Below, piece by piece: positions 42,658-54,536 of a stretch of DNA of 64,000 bases. This stretch comes from Hybos culiciformis (lineage: Eukaryota > Arthropoda > Insecta > Diptera > Hybotidae). The stretch is taken from positions 1 through 64,000 of the forward strand of contig CAXFZM010000038.1 in assembly GCA_964007475.1 (NCBI GenBank), written 5' to 3'. How positions within the stretch are numbered: position 1 is the first letter of the stretch; each line of letters starts with the position of its first letter. The notes beneath the pieces were generated by a model. That model ran no database searches and was not told the origin of the DNA. It saw only the letters and a program-made list of their open reading frames with translations. The position numbers were made by a program, and so were the translations under genes.

Positions 42658-42828
42658 TTATACCTCAAAAAGTTTTCTAAATCTTATTTCCTTGATGTAC
42701 TCTTGAAAATCAATGGTTTCTTCGTCCTCTGTGTTTCTGAACCCTTTTGTTTGTTCTGAATTTAGTGGTGTGTATGATGAAATTGGTAAGTATTCGGTTT
42801 CGCTTTGAATTTCTTCTTCAGGTTGCAT
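42658..42828 (-). CDS. Small acidic leader ORF upstream of gag (56 residues)
   Basis: A complete ATG-to-TAA frame lies between the PBS and gag. It starts MQPEEEIQSETEYLP and ends IKEIRFRKLFEV, and is strongly acidic. The last two codons (GTA TAA) coincide with a possible splice donor GTATAA at 42663. The env acceptor at 38022 is in the matching phase, so splicing there would append this leader in frame to the env ORF. No similar protein is recognised. Confidence 0.45.
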   Translation of the reverse strand: MQPEEEIQSETEYLPISSYTPLNSEQTKGFRNTEDEETIDFQEYIKEIRFRKLFEV

Positions 42829-43200
42829 TAAAAATTCGAAGAGTTGTATTTAAATTTTATAAATTTTATTTATTTTTATATTTTTTTTTTTGTTATTAAT
42901 AATTAATTATTTTTCATAAAAAGTTTTTCTATTTACTTTTATTTCTTTTATTACTAAAATTTATTATTTCTCATAAAAAATTTTATTTTACTACTATTAT
43001 TCTGTTTTTTTTCTTTTAGCGAAAGTTAATTGAATCTTTTCTTTCCTCGTAGAAAGTAAAAGTATCTAATTTGCTTAATTTTAATGTATGTTGGACTTTT
43101 CTCATAAAAAGTCTAATTATGATCAACTTTCCTCGTAGAAAATTGTTTTTTTTTTCTTAAGCCATTAAGTATTAAGATACTAGTGAAAATACACTTGGCT

Positions 43201-43219
43201 TATCCTACCGACTGCGCCA
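43201..43219 (-). promoter_or_regulatory. Primer-binding site, tRNA-Ser-like
   Basis: The minus strand reads TGGCGCAGTCGGTAGGATA directly after the 5' LTR. This is the PBS type I know from 17.6 and 297; its first T overlaps the LTR end. Confidence 0.85.
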
Positions 43220-43922
43220 GTTTTAGGTTCCGATGTGTTTAAAAGAAAAAAAAAATATTTTTTTATATTTTCTTTTTTTTTATATTTTCTTTATTTCTAT
43301 TTAAAAAAAGTTTTACAGGAATTTTTTATTTCTAGGAATTTTTTATTTCTCTTAAAAATAAAATTTTACTGTTTTAAATTTTTTTTATGAAATTTTCAAA
43401 AATAAATTTTATATAAATTTAATTATTAATATTTTTTTTTAACTTTTACAAAAAAAATTTGAATAAAAAATTTAAATTGTTTTACAACACCGGGAGTTGA
43501 GAATTAACTAAAAAAACTTAATAATCGATATCGTTTTTTATACCCAAATTGAAGTAAGTTTTATAAGTAGATTTTGTAAGTATTGATTTATTCCAAAATT
43601 TGTAAAAATGCTATGTTGACAAAAAATTCTTAAGAAATAAAATTAATTTGTAAAAATGCAAGAGAAGCTAAAACGTGTAAATTTTATAAGTTTCGATTTT
43701 TATGTATTTTAATATTTTTTTATATGAAAAAAAAATCTTAAGAAATAAAATAAAACTACAAGAAAAGCTGAATTTGATTTTGTGATAATTGAAGTTATTT
43801 TAATTAAATTATGGAAAAACAATTCCTTGGAATTGTTTCGAAATAAAAATTTTGAATGCAACGTATCAATTAATTATGCGAAAGTGTCTTTTCAAATTAT
43901 TCTTATGGGCTGTACTATAACA
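43219..43922 (-). repeat. 5' LTR of the errantivirus
   Basis: 704 bp and nearly identical to 35785-36489; one A/G difference seen near 43757. Confidence 0.93.
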
Positions 43923-43928
43923 GCTAAT

Positions 43929-45100
43929 ATGTATGTATGTATATTAAGAAAAGAAACATAAAAATACATCGGTGATATATTTCTAATAGAAATGAAAATT
44001 GAAAAGATTTTTAAAAATTTTTATTAATGGAATTTTATTGTACTGGTACATAATATAATAATTAGTATTTTATATCAATTGAATAAATTTATTGATAACA
44101 TTCTCTGAAGCAATTAATTTAATTTATTTTATAATTAATTAAAAATTTATAACGTCTTACTAATTTATGGACGAAACATTTATGTGCAAATAATTTAACA
44201 GAATTAAGAATGAAGAAAATCTTAAAATATCAAAACAATTTAAATGAAATTAAAATTACAATATTTTTTGATCTTTTCTGGATTTTTAAGAAATAGTCAA
44301 GTCCTTAGCTGATGAGGGAAACTTACTTTTTTTTTACCTTTATGATTCAGAATGAGTAATAAGCATACCCTCTTTTGAAAAGTCTAGGGAATCAAAACAT
44401 TATTACTCAGCGAAAGATAAATCAAATATTTATATGTAGCTAAGCTGTAATAAAAAATCATCATTTTTAGTGTTAATTTAATCGATTAGATTGTGTAAAA
44501 TTTTCGTCGAATTTTGTGAACGATTTGTAAAACGAAAAATAAATTGAAAGCAAAACAAGGACCAGATAGGTTGTGGTAAAAAATATTAAAAAAATTCCTT
44601 CCGTGAAATAATTTATCTAATAGAGATAGTCGAAATAATTTGCAAAAGCTGAATCTATCAAAACTATGACATTAATAATCTGTTAAAATCTTGTACTGAT
44701 ACTATATAATATTATTATTAAAACTATAAGATTTTAAAGAAAAATTTTTTTTATGTAATAAAGGTCATTAAAATGAACCTAAAATTAAAATAATACAAAA
44801 CAAAACTCTATTTGTAAAATTTGAAATTAAAAACTATTTAATACAAAAAAATGTAATTGATTGTCAAGAAAAATTTGAAAAATAAAACAAAAAGAAAACA
44901 TTATGATCATGGAAGCAAAATTGTATTCCAACGAATTATAGTAATTTAAACTGAAATTGAAACATTAAAAAATTTCAAAATGTTTTATTGCTAAAAATTT
45001 CCTACAGGTCCACTTTCTTTTTTCATCATAATTTTTATGATAAAATTCTCAGAGTTCATCTTGAACTCAGAATTTTTGTGCTTATATACACCCCCCGTTT
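43929..45100. other. AT-rich intergenic stretch
   Basis: No gene or clear repeat recognised. Confidence 0.5.
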
Positions 45101-45129
45101 TTCAACATTAATTTAATTCATAACAAGCT

Positions 45130-45674
45130 TTGTTCATTTAAGGCCTTTTCCAAAAGGATGTTGTTCAAAGAACTTTTTTTTAAATGTTTCGTACAACTGT
45201 CCCCTCTTTGCGTTGTACCGTTTCAAAAATATAAGGTGAAAAGGTGAAATGTGTGAAAAAGTTATAAATGCAATTTACTCCGAAGTTTTTGGACATTTCG
45301 CGATTTTTTTTTTTTTAAACATAGGTAATTTTATTCCCTACATTTAAAAAAAAAATTATAGTTCTAGGGTGTACCGTTATTTGTTTCGTTTTGAACCGAA
45401 CAGAAGATTTCTTTGTTCATTTTAGGCCTTTTCCAAAAAGATATTTTTCAAAGGACTTTTTTTTAAAAGGTTCGTACAACTGTCCCCTCTAGAAAAATCC
45501 AAGAATTGGGTTGATTCCCTTTACAGTTTCAAAAATATAAGATGAAAAGGTGAAATGCGAAAGAGTTATAGATGCAATTTACTCCGAAGTCTTTGGAGAC
45601 TTTTGAGATTTTTTTTTGAAAACATAGGTAATTTATTACCTACATTTAAAAAAATTATAGTTCTAGAATGTACC
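45130..45674 (+). repeat. Tandem duplication, about 270-bp units
   Basis: Units at 45130-45384 and 45405-45674 share TTTGTTCATTT-AGGCCTTTTCC, CGTACAACTGTCCCCTCT, ATGCAATTTACTCCGAAG, AAACATAGGTAAT and ATTATAGTTCTAG blocks in order, with about 85% identity by eye. Confidence 0.8.
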
Positions 45675-45803
45675 GTTACCGAGAAAATTGCCAAAAACCA
45701 TTTTTTCAAAAAAATTTCAGTTGCGTTTTTCGGCCACTAGATGGCATTTGCGGGTACAATGACATATATATCCTGAGTCCCATTGCCGATTGTACCCCTT
45801 GGT

Positions 45804-46291
45804 TAGGCTTGCCAGGTGTACGTTATTTAAACGTACCGTACGTTATTTTGGCTTACAAAATTAGAATGTACGTTATACCCGAAATTTGTGAAAACGTACC
45901 CAAAGGTACGTTTTTTACTGATTATTTTTAAAGTTGAAACAAATTTTTAAAAATTGTTGTAATTTAAACCGAATGAGATAATAAATACCCCAAAAAGGAA
46001 AACATAAATTTACCATTTTCGTATTACGAACACAGTTTCGTTTATATTATACTGCTGGCTCGTTTATATTATGCAGCGTTTTTGTTTAAAGGCCAAATTA
46101 CCCATTTGTTTATTTAAAGGGTTCTGTCATATATTAAATAAAAATTTTGCAATGGTGCTATATTTAATTCAATTTTTTTTTTTTTTAAATGCAATTCAAT
46201 TATATAACATTTACTTATATTTTGTTTTCTTTTTTATGCACTTAAATTTTTGTGGATACGTTTTTTTAGAAATTTTTATCTGGCAAGCCTA
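45804..46291. mobile_element. hAT-like MITE (488 bp)
   Basis: Perfect 12-bp termini TAGGCTTGCCAG/CTGGCAAGCCTA and a perfect 8-bp duplication CCCTTGGT (45796-45803, 46292-46299). Subterminal GTACGTT words recur near the left end. No ORF of substance. Confidence 0.88.
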
Positions 46292-46299
46292 CCCTTGGT

Positions 46300-47100
46300 G
46301 AAGACGTCATCCCGAAATATACCTATTATCATAATTTTTTTTTATATATTTTTAAGAGCCCTCGACGTAAAATTCTGTTTTCTATTTCTGTTTTCTATTT
46401 ATGCAGTTTTTTTTTGTTTTATTTTATAGAAATAAAAATCCGTAAAAAATGCGATAAAAATTATTCGAAAAACACCTGTACCAGAAAATCACAAAACTAT
46501 ATTTGAATTTTATTTTTCTGCAGAAACTGCAATTTATCAAAAAATATTAAAAAATTCTTAGAAATAAATGAAATTAATTAAAAATTGTTTAGGAAATTAA
46601 AGAAATTCAAAATTCCACGTCACCAGCCCTGGTGAGTGATATTTTAGCTTTATTTCTGCGTTTAAAATTTTTATGTTTTTCCTTTACTTCAGAATCTCAG
46701 TAAATATGTTCAAGTTTTTCAAAGGCTCATTTGGCCCAAAAACTCAAAATTTAAAAAATCCGCTTCACCTATTTGGAGCCAGTTATATACTCCCTAACAT
46801 ATCAAAAAATCACTTCAGTCGGGATTGTATTAATTCTAGAATCAAAGTAAAACCAAGAACCAATTTCCGCAGTGAGGGCTGTTGATCCTTTTTATAAAAA
46901 TAATTTTCAAAACACAATATTTGCATGAGATGTTTTTTTATTTAAAAATAATTTGAAAAGCAAAAAAATTTTAATCAGTTTCCGACATTAAAAACCGAAT
47001 TCCATGTAATTTTAATTCATCTTATGGGTATAAGTTATGGTCTTTTCCATATTTTTTTATGTAAATTGGTATATCTAATTAAAAAAAAATTTTATGGACT
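46300..47100. other. AT-rich spacer
   Basis: No gene recognised. Contains the short palindrome TCACCAGCCCTGGTGA near 46621. Confidence 0.4.
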
Positions 47101-47104
47101 TATA

Positions 47105-47648
47105 ACTTCGCTACACTTCAGGTTACAAACACAGAATTCCATGTTTTGCAGAAAAAAATGGGTTCGTTCTGTGTTTGTTACTTGGTTTGCCATATAAATT
47201 TTTTATTTTTTTTTTCATGGTTTGAAATTAGGTTCGACACAAACCTAGAAATTTTACTACATAGTTTTATTGCATTTCAAAAAAAAAAAGGTATAACCTG
47301 TCAATTTGCAGAAAATTTACAGAAAAAATCATACTTTAAAATGCTTCGATATAAAAAAAATAATAATAAATTGTAGGTTGTCAAAAAAGAAAATAAATTA
47401 AAATATTTAAAAAAAAAAATTGAATATTATTTTTATTTTCCATTTTTTTTTTAAATTAAAAAAATTCATTTTTTTTTTTTAAATTACGAAAAAATAAAAT
47501 TTTATTTTACAAAGAATTTTTTTTTAATTTTACAAAGAATTTTTTTTTAATTTCAAACCAAACCATCTTTTATAAGTGTGTCACCCCATTCGCCAACCTA
47601 CATTCAAACCAAGAAATTCATGGTTGCTAACCTGAAGTGTAGCGAAGT
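47105..47648. mobile_element. TA-flanked MITE (544 bp)
   Basis: The termini ACTTCGCTACACTTCAGGTT and its complement at the right end are perfect for about 20 bp and flanked by TA on both sides (47103-47104, 47649-47650). The pattern fits a Tc1/mariner-type non-autonomous element. Confidence 0.82.
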
Positions 47649-47650
47649 TA

Positions 47651-48228
47651 TTAATGGAAAGCATAAAAAAACAAATTTTTCGGTTTTTTTTTTACTGAAT
47701 TAAATTATAAATATTTACAAAAGAAAAACGTTAAATGTAAATTTTTGTTGTTTTTTTTTTTTAAATAATATATGTATATAAAAATAAATATACTACATAT
47801 GTTTAGGAATACCTTTTCCTTCTATCTTTAATTTTTTAATGAAATTAATATTAATCAAAACATAAAATATAATACGTCTAAGATTCGAATCGATATTTTA
47901 ACAAAAAAAATAAAATTAGGTCAAATTTTGAATAGAAACATTAAACTTTATAGTTATATGTTACGACTTTTTTGTGGTCACTGTTTTATGTTTTAATTTT
48001 TTATTTTATTTTTTAAACAAAAAATTTTGGACTATAAACTCATAAATCATGAAATCATTAAGATATTTTGAATACTTAATTAATATGATGACAGATGCTC
48101 AGGAATATATACATTTATTTATATATTACTTTAATGAAACTATATTAAAACCAAAAATATGCATAGTCATTTTTTATAATAATGATATTATAAAAGTTTT
48201 TGTCTATTTAAGCGTGCAAATGCTTCAA
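47651..48228. other. AT-rich spacer
   Basis: Nothing recognised; a small ORF at 48049 has no supporting features. Confidence 0.4.
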
Positions 48229-48640
48229 TAGTAGATTACAACACATGTTAAGAAAATTTGTTATTACAACGAGTTGTGTATACACAAAAACACATGGACA
48301 CGCGTCAATACAAGTGTCAACGTGTTTTTGTGTATACACACAACGAGCTGTATAACAAATTTTATTAACATGTTTTGCATACTGTTTTAATGTACATGTG
48401 AGAGGCAGTTGCGATCAATACATTTGCAATGCAAAAAATAAACAAAACTTCAAAATGAAGAAAGTAAATAAAATTGAAGTGTGGTAAATAGAATTGAAGT
48501 GTGTAAATAAAATTTTCTTAAATAAATAATAAATAAATAATTTTCTTAAATAAAGTAAATGGTATATCAAATGCGTATATACAATTTACCGAGCTAAATT
48601 TACGATTGTAAATACAACTTACCAATCAGATGCACATCAA
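48229..48640 (+). repeat. Terminal block A of a long inverted-repeat family (contains a hairpin)
   Basis: It starts TAGTAGATTACAACACATG, then a hairpin (48250-48370; arms around GTTGTGTATACAC), then GTGAGAGGCAGTTGCG, CAAAATGAAGAAAGTAAATA and TTTACCGAGCTAAATTTACG. The same order recurs inverted at 54150-53690 and 55022-54745. Confidence 0.7.
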
Positions 48641-49596
48641 AATATATTATAATGTACTATATACCAGTAGTGCCCACTGTTTTTTTTTTCAACAGATCTA
48701 CTTTTTAAAATTCAATCTAAGCTGAGAGCGACCCAAGAATAAAGTAAGTATATGAAAAACAGAAATATGCCTAAAAATAAAAGAGAATCAAACTTAATTA
48801 ATGAATACTTTTTATTCAAATTACAAATTTATTTTGAATTTATTGCTGAGATTGATATTTTACATTGTATTCCAACCAGAAGCGGATTTTAACAAGTTGA
48901 GGCCCTAGGCAAAAATTCATTTTTGCGGCCCCCCTTTAAATTTTTTTTGCGATTTTTTTCAATGGCTTATTTTCAAAATTTTGACAAAAGAAAGAACATT
49001 TTTTACTGGTATATTTTGTTAGAAATTATTTAAACTCATTTATAATTTTTGTTTCGTGATTTATTTTTTGCAAAACTAACAATTAAAGAGTCATAGTTGA
49101 TTTTTTTACTATTGACTGTTTTGACAATCCCTCTTGTGGAAGTTTATTGCACATACTTATGGATATAAAATTTTTATTTACAATAAATTTGTATGAAAAA
49201 TAGAGTGAAAAGAATTTAATTTTATTTTTAAAAATGAATAACAAAAAAAAAAAAAGAATAAATATCCAAATCACATATGCGGAGTGCCTCAGTGCCACAC
49301 TCAAAAAAAAACATCCGTAAAAAGGTTTTATGTCCGTTGAAATTTCATTCACTAAAAGTTGTTGAATTCAACGGGTTTTACGTTAAAAGATACCATTTTT
49401 AACCGTATTACGGATGTTTCATCAAAAAATTCAACTACGGACTACGGTAAGACTTGATGAAGTAAAGTCCTTAAAGTTGAGCTGATAGAGTAACAAGGAA
49501 ATTGTTAAAACTAACAACAATTTATTAATTGCAACGAAAAAAATCGTATATATTTTTTTAATGAAAGTTTAATAACAAGCCCATAAAATATTAACG

Positions 49597-50718
49597 TATT
49601 AATAATAATAATGAGTTGGGGTGTATCCTAACACCACTGCACTTCAAGGCAATAAATTGCCATGAAAACTTTACCATCACGCTCATATACATGCTAATAT
49701 GAGAGGAGAGGGCTCGGTACGAAGCATGCAATGGAATCTTAATATTACCACCAAACGATGCTTAAATCAAGCATCAGAAAAGAAAAAAAAAGAATTATAG
49801 AAAAAACAAACATAAAACAATAAGAACAAGTCTCGTTTCTGATAAACAACGAAATCACTAGTGACATATAACATAACACAAAGAATAGTTTCCCTAGTAA
49901 AATTTTTTTAAAAAAAGAGAGTAAATATAAGAAGAAAGAGTAAATTAAAAAAATTAAAAATATAATAAGAAGAAGAAGAAGAATTAGTGGAAAATATCCT
50001 ACTACTTCCTCCAGCGTCGACTAAGACATTTCATGAAGATTCAAAATGAATCAAAAAAAAAAAAAAAAAAAAAATTACTCAAATTAAAAACAATCAGCAT
50101 ACAACGACCTATCGGCTTCAGATAATATATGAAATATATATTGTCTTACATTACTTCGTCAGGGTACGTTTGTATGTTGAAACGATAATTTAAATTTAAA
50201 AAATAAAATAAAAATAATAATTAGAAGAATTATCTTTAGTCTACCACTTCCCTTGGCTTCGGATATACAGAAAATTTAAATATTAATTAAAGTCTTTCAA
50301 TGTTATTAGTGAAAAAATAATTAGCCTTTAAACCAGCTTTAAGGGATGCCTTAGAGATATTAAGGTCAAAAACATGATGGTTTTTATTAGCAAAAGCAAG
50401 CATTCGAGAAATGGGATCATTGCATCCATATTCGGTTCTATGGTAAGCAACTTCAAATAAGTTATAAGTTCGGAGGCTTCTGGTATTAACTCGAAAGTTG
50501 ATCTTCTCTAGAATAAAAGGAGAAATAATTTCACCAATAATAATTTGATGAATGAAAACAACATCTGCAAATTCACGTCTGTCTTGAAGAGATTCAAGCT
50601 TAATGAGATTTAATCGTTCTGTGTACGGTGGAAGGATTAAGTTATCCTCCCAAGGAAGATGCCTTAATGCAAATCTAAGAAAATTTTTTTGAACGGATTC
50701 GACTCTATTGATGTCGAC
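49597..50718 (-). pseudogene. 5'-truncated antisense LINE: ORF2 C-terminus and 3' UTR
   Basis: The minus strand reads without interruption from about 50718 to the TAA at 50289-50287. Blocks are NRVESVQKNFLRFALRHLPW, LPPYTERLNLIKLESLQDRR, FADVVFIHQIIIGEI, VNTRSLRTYNLFEV and RTEYGCNDPISRML. This is the domain after RT in Jockey/R1-type LINEs (VQ-FLR-A, LPPY-R, LE-RR, R-LR). A 3' UTR of about 690 bp ends in an ATT repeat near 49597. 5' truncation is normal for LINE copies; the coding part left is undamaged, so the insertion is probably recent. Confidence 0.75.
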
Positions 50719-50922
50719 AGACGTTTTATGTTTCCTTATTATCTACGGATACTCTTATACTTTTACGGGAAACTCCTTAACCCCTATAAATAATTTAAAT
50801 TAATTCGCATGTATATATCACGCAAGAGTTCGTTTTTGGAACGTAGTTCCTTATCATACGCTCTTGTGGAAAAATTTATTAAAAATTTGAACACTTTAGT
50901 GTCACTACATAGTGTCGGTACA

Positions 50923-51237
50923 CAGACTCCCACGCGATCATAGATTTTGAGCGACCGCAAGGTACGCAGCGACGTTTTTTGACCTAACAGTAGCGACAAA
51001 TTTTTAGGTGAAAGCGATCGCTAGCAGTCATAGAAGTTTTAAAAAAACAGCAGCGACGAAAATTTTTGTGTTTTTTTTTGTTTTTTTTTTTTCGATTTTT
51101 TTTTTTAACGGTTTTGTTTTTAGCGATTATCAGCGACGCAGTAGCGAGCAATGATTTTTTTTTAGCAGCAGTTCCAAAAAATTTAAAATATCGCTGCTAA
51201 GCCACAGCGACCAAAAATATGATCGCGTCGGGCTCTG
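50923..51237. mobile_element. hAT-like MITE (315 bp)
   Basis: Ends CAGACTCCCACGCGATCATA and (inward from right) CAGAGCCCGACGCGATCATA match at 17 of 20 positions. A perfect 8-bp duplication TCGGTACA lies at 50915-50922 and 51238-51245. GCGAC words recur throughout the interior. Confidence 0.88.
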
Positions 51238-51245
51238 TCGGTACA

Positions 51246-52340
51246 TGATAAACAAAAAAAAAAAAAGTTAAAAAAATTATTTTTTTTTTTGACATTTTGA
51301 ATTTTTTATTTAAAAATTATTTAAATTCGCTATTTTGAATTTTTTATTTAAAAATTATTTAAATTCACTATTTTGTTTAATTTTAATTTGTTTTAATTTT
51401 AAATATTTTTTTTTTTTTTAATATAAAACAAAAAATAAATTTTCTTATTATTCGATATTTTTTTATATTTTAAATAAAAAAAATAAACTCCCGTCGCTTA
51501 AAGCTTTTTTTTTGGATATTTTTTTCTCTTTTCAATTGGAAGTTTGAAATTGGACATTTGTTTCGCTTTATGTTTTTGTCTTGTCGCTTAGTGCAAAACA
51601 GTGGTTGACTTTATTATGCAAAATTTATTAAAATGCATACAGATTGATTGGGCATACACCGTCGTACGAATGAAATGAGAACTAACTTAGAAACTGGATT
51701 TTTTCATACAGAAAAAAACTAACTAACAGCCTTTCCAAACTTATTTTCTTATAATCTTATGATAAATTAAAGAAATCCGTTCGTGCTATAAAAAAAATGT
51801 AGGTTTTTAAATATTTTTTAGTTATTTTAATAAATATTGTGTTCTTTGGTTTGCATTAATAATTAATAGAAATAAAACAAAAAGAATAGTAATCATCCAA
51901 TGAAATTTATAAAATTAAAATCCAAAATTCTATCAAAGTTAACTATCTATATTATCTGTACAAAATAATTCCGATGTTTCACATCTATCAAACGTCCCCG
52001 GCTCTTGTATTTTTTATTGAACTTTGTATGTAAATTGATAAACTTAAATTTTATTTCAATTTATAAAATATTTATAAAATAAAATATTTAGTAAATATTA
52101 ATTTTTTATTATTAACTAATTAATATTTTATAGTTCAAATAAAATTTAGATTTTCATACTAATTTCAATGTTAATAAAAATCTTGTATAATTTTGTCAGT
52201 ATTATTTTGCCAATATAAAGGCGCTATTCGGTACCAAGGCATGTCAAGTCGTCTGCCGGCGTTAAATATTTCGATACTTTGCCATTTTGGGTTATGATAT
52301 TTCTTTTTTTTGTGTTGCAAAAACAACAAAAACAAAAAAT
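51246..52340. other. AT-rich stretch with a 45-bp duplication
   Basis: A direct duplication of TTTTGAATTTTTTATTTAAA plus flanking bases lies at 51291-51381. Otherwise nothing recognised. Confidence 0.5.
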
Positions 52341-52344
52341 TTAA

Positions 52345-52530
52345 ATTTATAAGTATTCACTTATTTAAATCTCCAAATAGCGACCCCTAAGGCGAAAAAA
52401 GGCACATACTTATGGGTGAAAACAAATGTAAACAAAAGAGTCATACTTAGTTAAATATTCAAATAGTGCCCCAATGGCGAAAAATAGCACATACTTATGG
52501 GTGAAAAAAATTTAAATAAATAGGTTGTCA
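52345..52530 (+). repeat. Tandem duplication, about 88-bp units
   Basis: Two units share TCCAAATAGCGACCCC/TTCAAATAGTGCCCC, GGCGAAAAA and GCACATACTTATGGGTGAAA. Confidence 0.75.
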
Positions 52531-53680
52531 AAACAGTCAATATTAACGACACCTGTTAATTTTTTAAAAGTTTTAATAATGAGTCGACGCCGCCGCATTT
52601 TATATGATTTGATAAAATGTAAACAGTCCCTTTCGCGGCAAATAAACAGTCCCTCTCGCGGCAAATAGTAATAGTTTTTTATTGAACGTTGTATGAAAAT
52701 TGATAAACTTAGAGTCTAAATTTCTAAATTGAGGACGTAATTTTCTGCATTCTGTATAATCTGCTAAAATCAACTACATACTTATAAAATAATATTCGGC
52801 TGACTGAAATCAAAAACTTATAATAATACATGACCGACCGAATTTTCTTACCCATTTTTGCCGCTTTTTTCTTTTCTATTCAATTTTAGTTTTTGAATTC
52901 ACTTAAAAGTAGACCTACAAATTTAGTTTGTTATGGGAAATTTAAAATTTCCCTTTGCAGAATTTTAAGAAGTAAAATTGAATTTTGGCTTTAGGACAAA
53001 ATTATTTTTTTTTTTAAATAACAGCAGTAAAATCGTGTCGTTCACAAATGAAAAAATCTGGAATATTAAATCCGATTTCAATTTTTTCAATAATCACTAA
53101 TAAGTGAACAGACTCTTAGTTTTAGCTTTTTGAATTTTCGATGTCAAAAAAGATCTTCGAAAAAACAGTCGAAAATTGCTCCTTAAAAAAGGTTTCTTTA
53201 AATGAAAAAAATACAAAATTAGAGAAAACTGGGAAAAGTAGAAAAAAGTTTCTTTTTAAATTAACAAAATTTTGAATTGATAAAAAATGAAAATTACTTA
53301 TATGTACGCTAAGGAACTACGTTCCAATCTAGCGTCCCATGACAGCTCTTTTGTTTTTTTTTTTGTTTTTTTTCGAAAAACTTACCGTTTTTTTTTCATT
53401 ATTATGTAATTCATAATTATGGTAAAATTAAAGTTAAGTTTATTTTTTTCAACAGCAAAACACACATAACTTCCATCACATTAAATAATTAGGACGATTG
53501 AAAGAAAATCAAATAATAAAAAATTAACTTAAATTTTACTTTATGAATTGCATATTTAAAGAAAACTTTTGTTAATTATAAAAATATTTCACAAATCTTA
53601 TGCAGGTAAAGCTAAGAAAAAAATATCATTAAAAGTTTAAGGAAAAATCAATAGATTGTAAAATATTTTAATGCGCATGG
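52531..53680. other. AT-rich spacer
   Basis: No gene recognised. Contains a short duplication CAGTCCCTCTCGCGGCAAAT near 52630-52668. Confidence 0.4.
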
Positions 53681-53689
53681 CTTCGGTAA

Positions 53690-54150
53690 GTTGTATTTAC
53701 ATTCGCAAATTTAGCTCGGTAAATGGTCCATTACATGCATCAATACACATGCAATTATAGAGGAATGTAAATTGTATTTACATTTCCCTGTGATGTAAAT
53801 TGTATTTACATTGCTCTATATTGTATTTACATTCTTCATTTTGAACTGCGTAATACTATAAACAAAAATAATATCACTCACACTCACAATATTTCAAACA
53901 GACAAATACCAAAAAAAAAAAAAAATTGCAAATGTTTACCTCTCACATGCATCATATCAATGTCAAACAAAGCTTAGTTTATAATGCTAAAATCTATATT
54001 TTCCCTCTGAGCTAATCTACATTTTCCCTCTGAGCAAACAAAAAAAAAAAAAAAGAACCAATAAAAAAATACGCGACTATTTTTTTTTTTTTTTAAAAGC
54101 GGCCAGTCGATCAGTCGATGAATTTTCTTAACATGTGTTTCAATCTACTA
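53690..54150 (-). repeat. Terminal block B of the inverted-repeat family
   Basis: On the minus strand it starts TAGTAGATTGAAACACATG and continues with the GTGAGAGG, TTTGCAA, CAAAATGAAGAATGTAAATA and TTTACCGAGCTAAATTTGCG blocks of block A. The hairpin is missing or replaced, and GTAAATACAATTTACAT words are repeated several times. Confidence 0.65.
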
Positions 54151-54536
54151 TTTTTAAAGGATCTTCGAACCTCTACAACTAAATTTTTAAACGAATGTGG
54201 TTGGATTTTAGTACAAAAATTTAAACCACACTTCAAAAATTGCACTTATTTTTATTCAAAAAAACAAAATGAATAAAAATAGAACAATGGTAACCCTGAA
54301 AATATCTTTGTTGTCATTATAAAGTTTGCTGTCAAATGTCAAGTAAGAATTTTTTTTTCTTTTATCAACAAACGAGGAAAATGGCAGCAACAAGGAGATT
54401 ATTTATTGTAAATATAAATTATAACTATATATTTATTATTTGATTTTATTTTTCATTATAAAAAAAAATAATTATAAAATTATTATTATTTTTTTTAATA
54501 ATTAAAAATAAAATTAAATAAAATTTAAGAAGACCA

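Larger units (their letters stand above)
35785..43922 (-). mobile_element. Errantivirus (17.6/297-like) with gag, pol and env
   Basis: An 8.1-kb minus-strand element with 0.7-kb LTRs (35785-36489, 43219-43922) that differ by about one substitution by eye. It is flanked by a 6-bp duplication GCTAAT (35779-35784, 43923-43928). PBS, leader ORF, gag, pol, env and polypurine tract follow in order. Presence of env with signal peptide, basic cleavage site and membrane anchor defines the errantivirus type. Pol has one nonsense codon and one frameshift, so this copy is young but not autonomous as written. Confidence 0.95.

Noticed and set aside
48667..48900. CAGTAGTGCCCACTG and CAGAAGCGGATTTT as hAT left ends
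   Set aside because: No matching right ends or 8-bp duplications were found.
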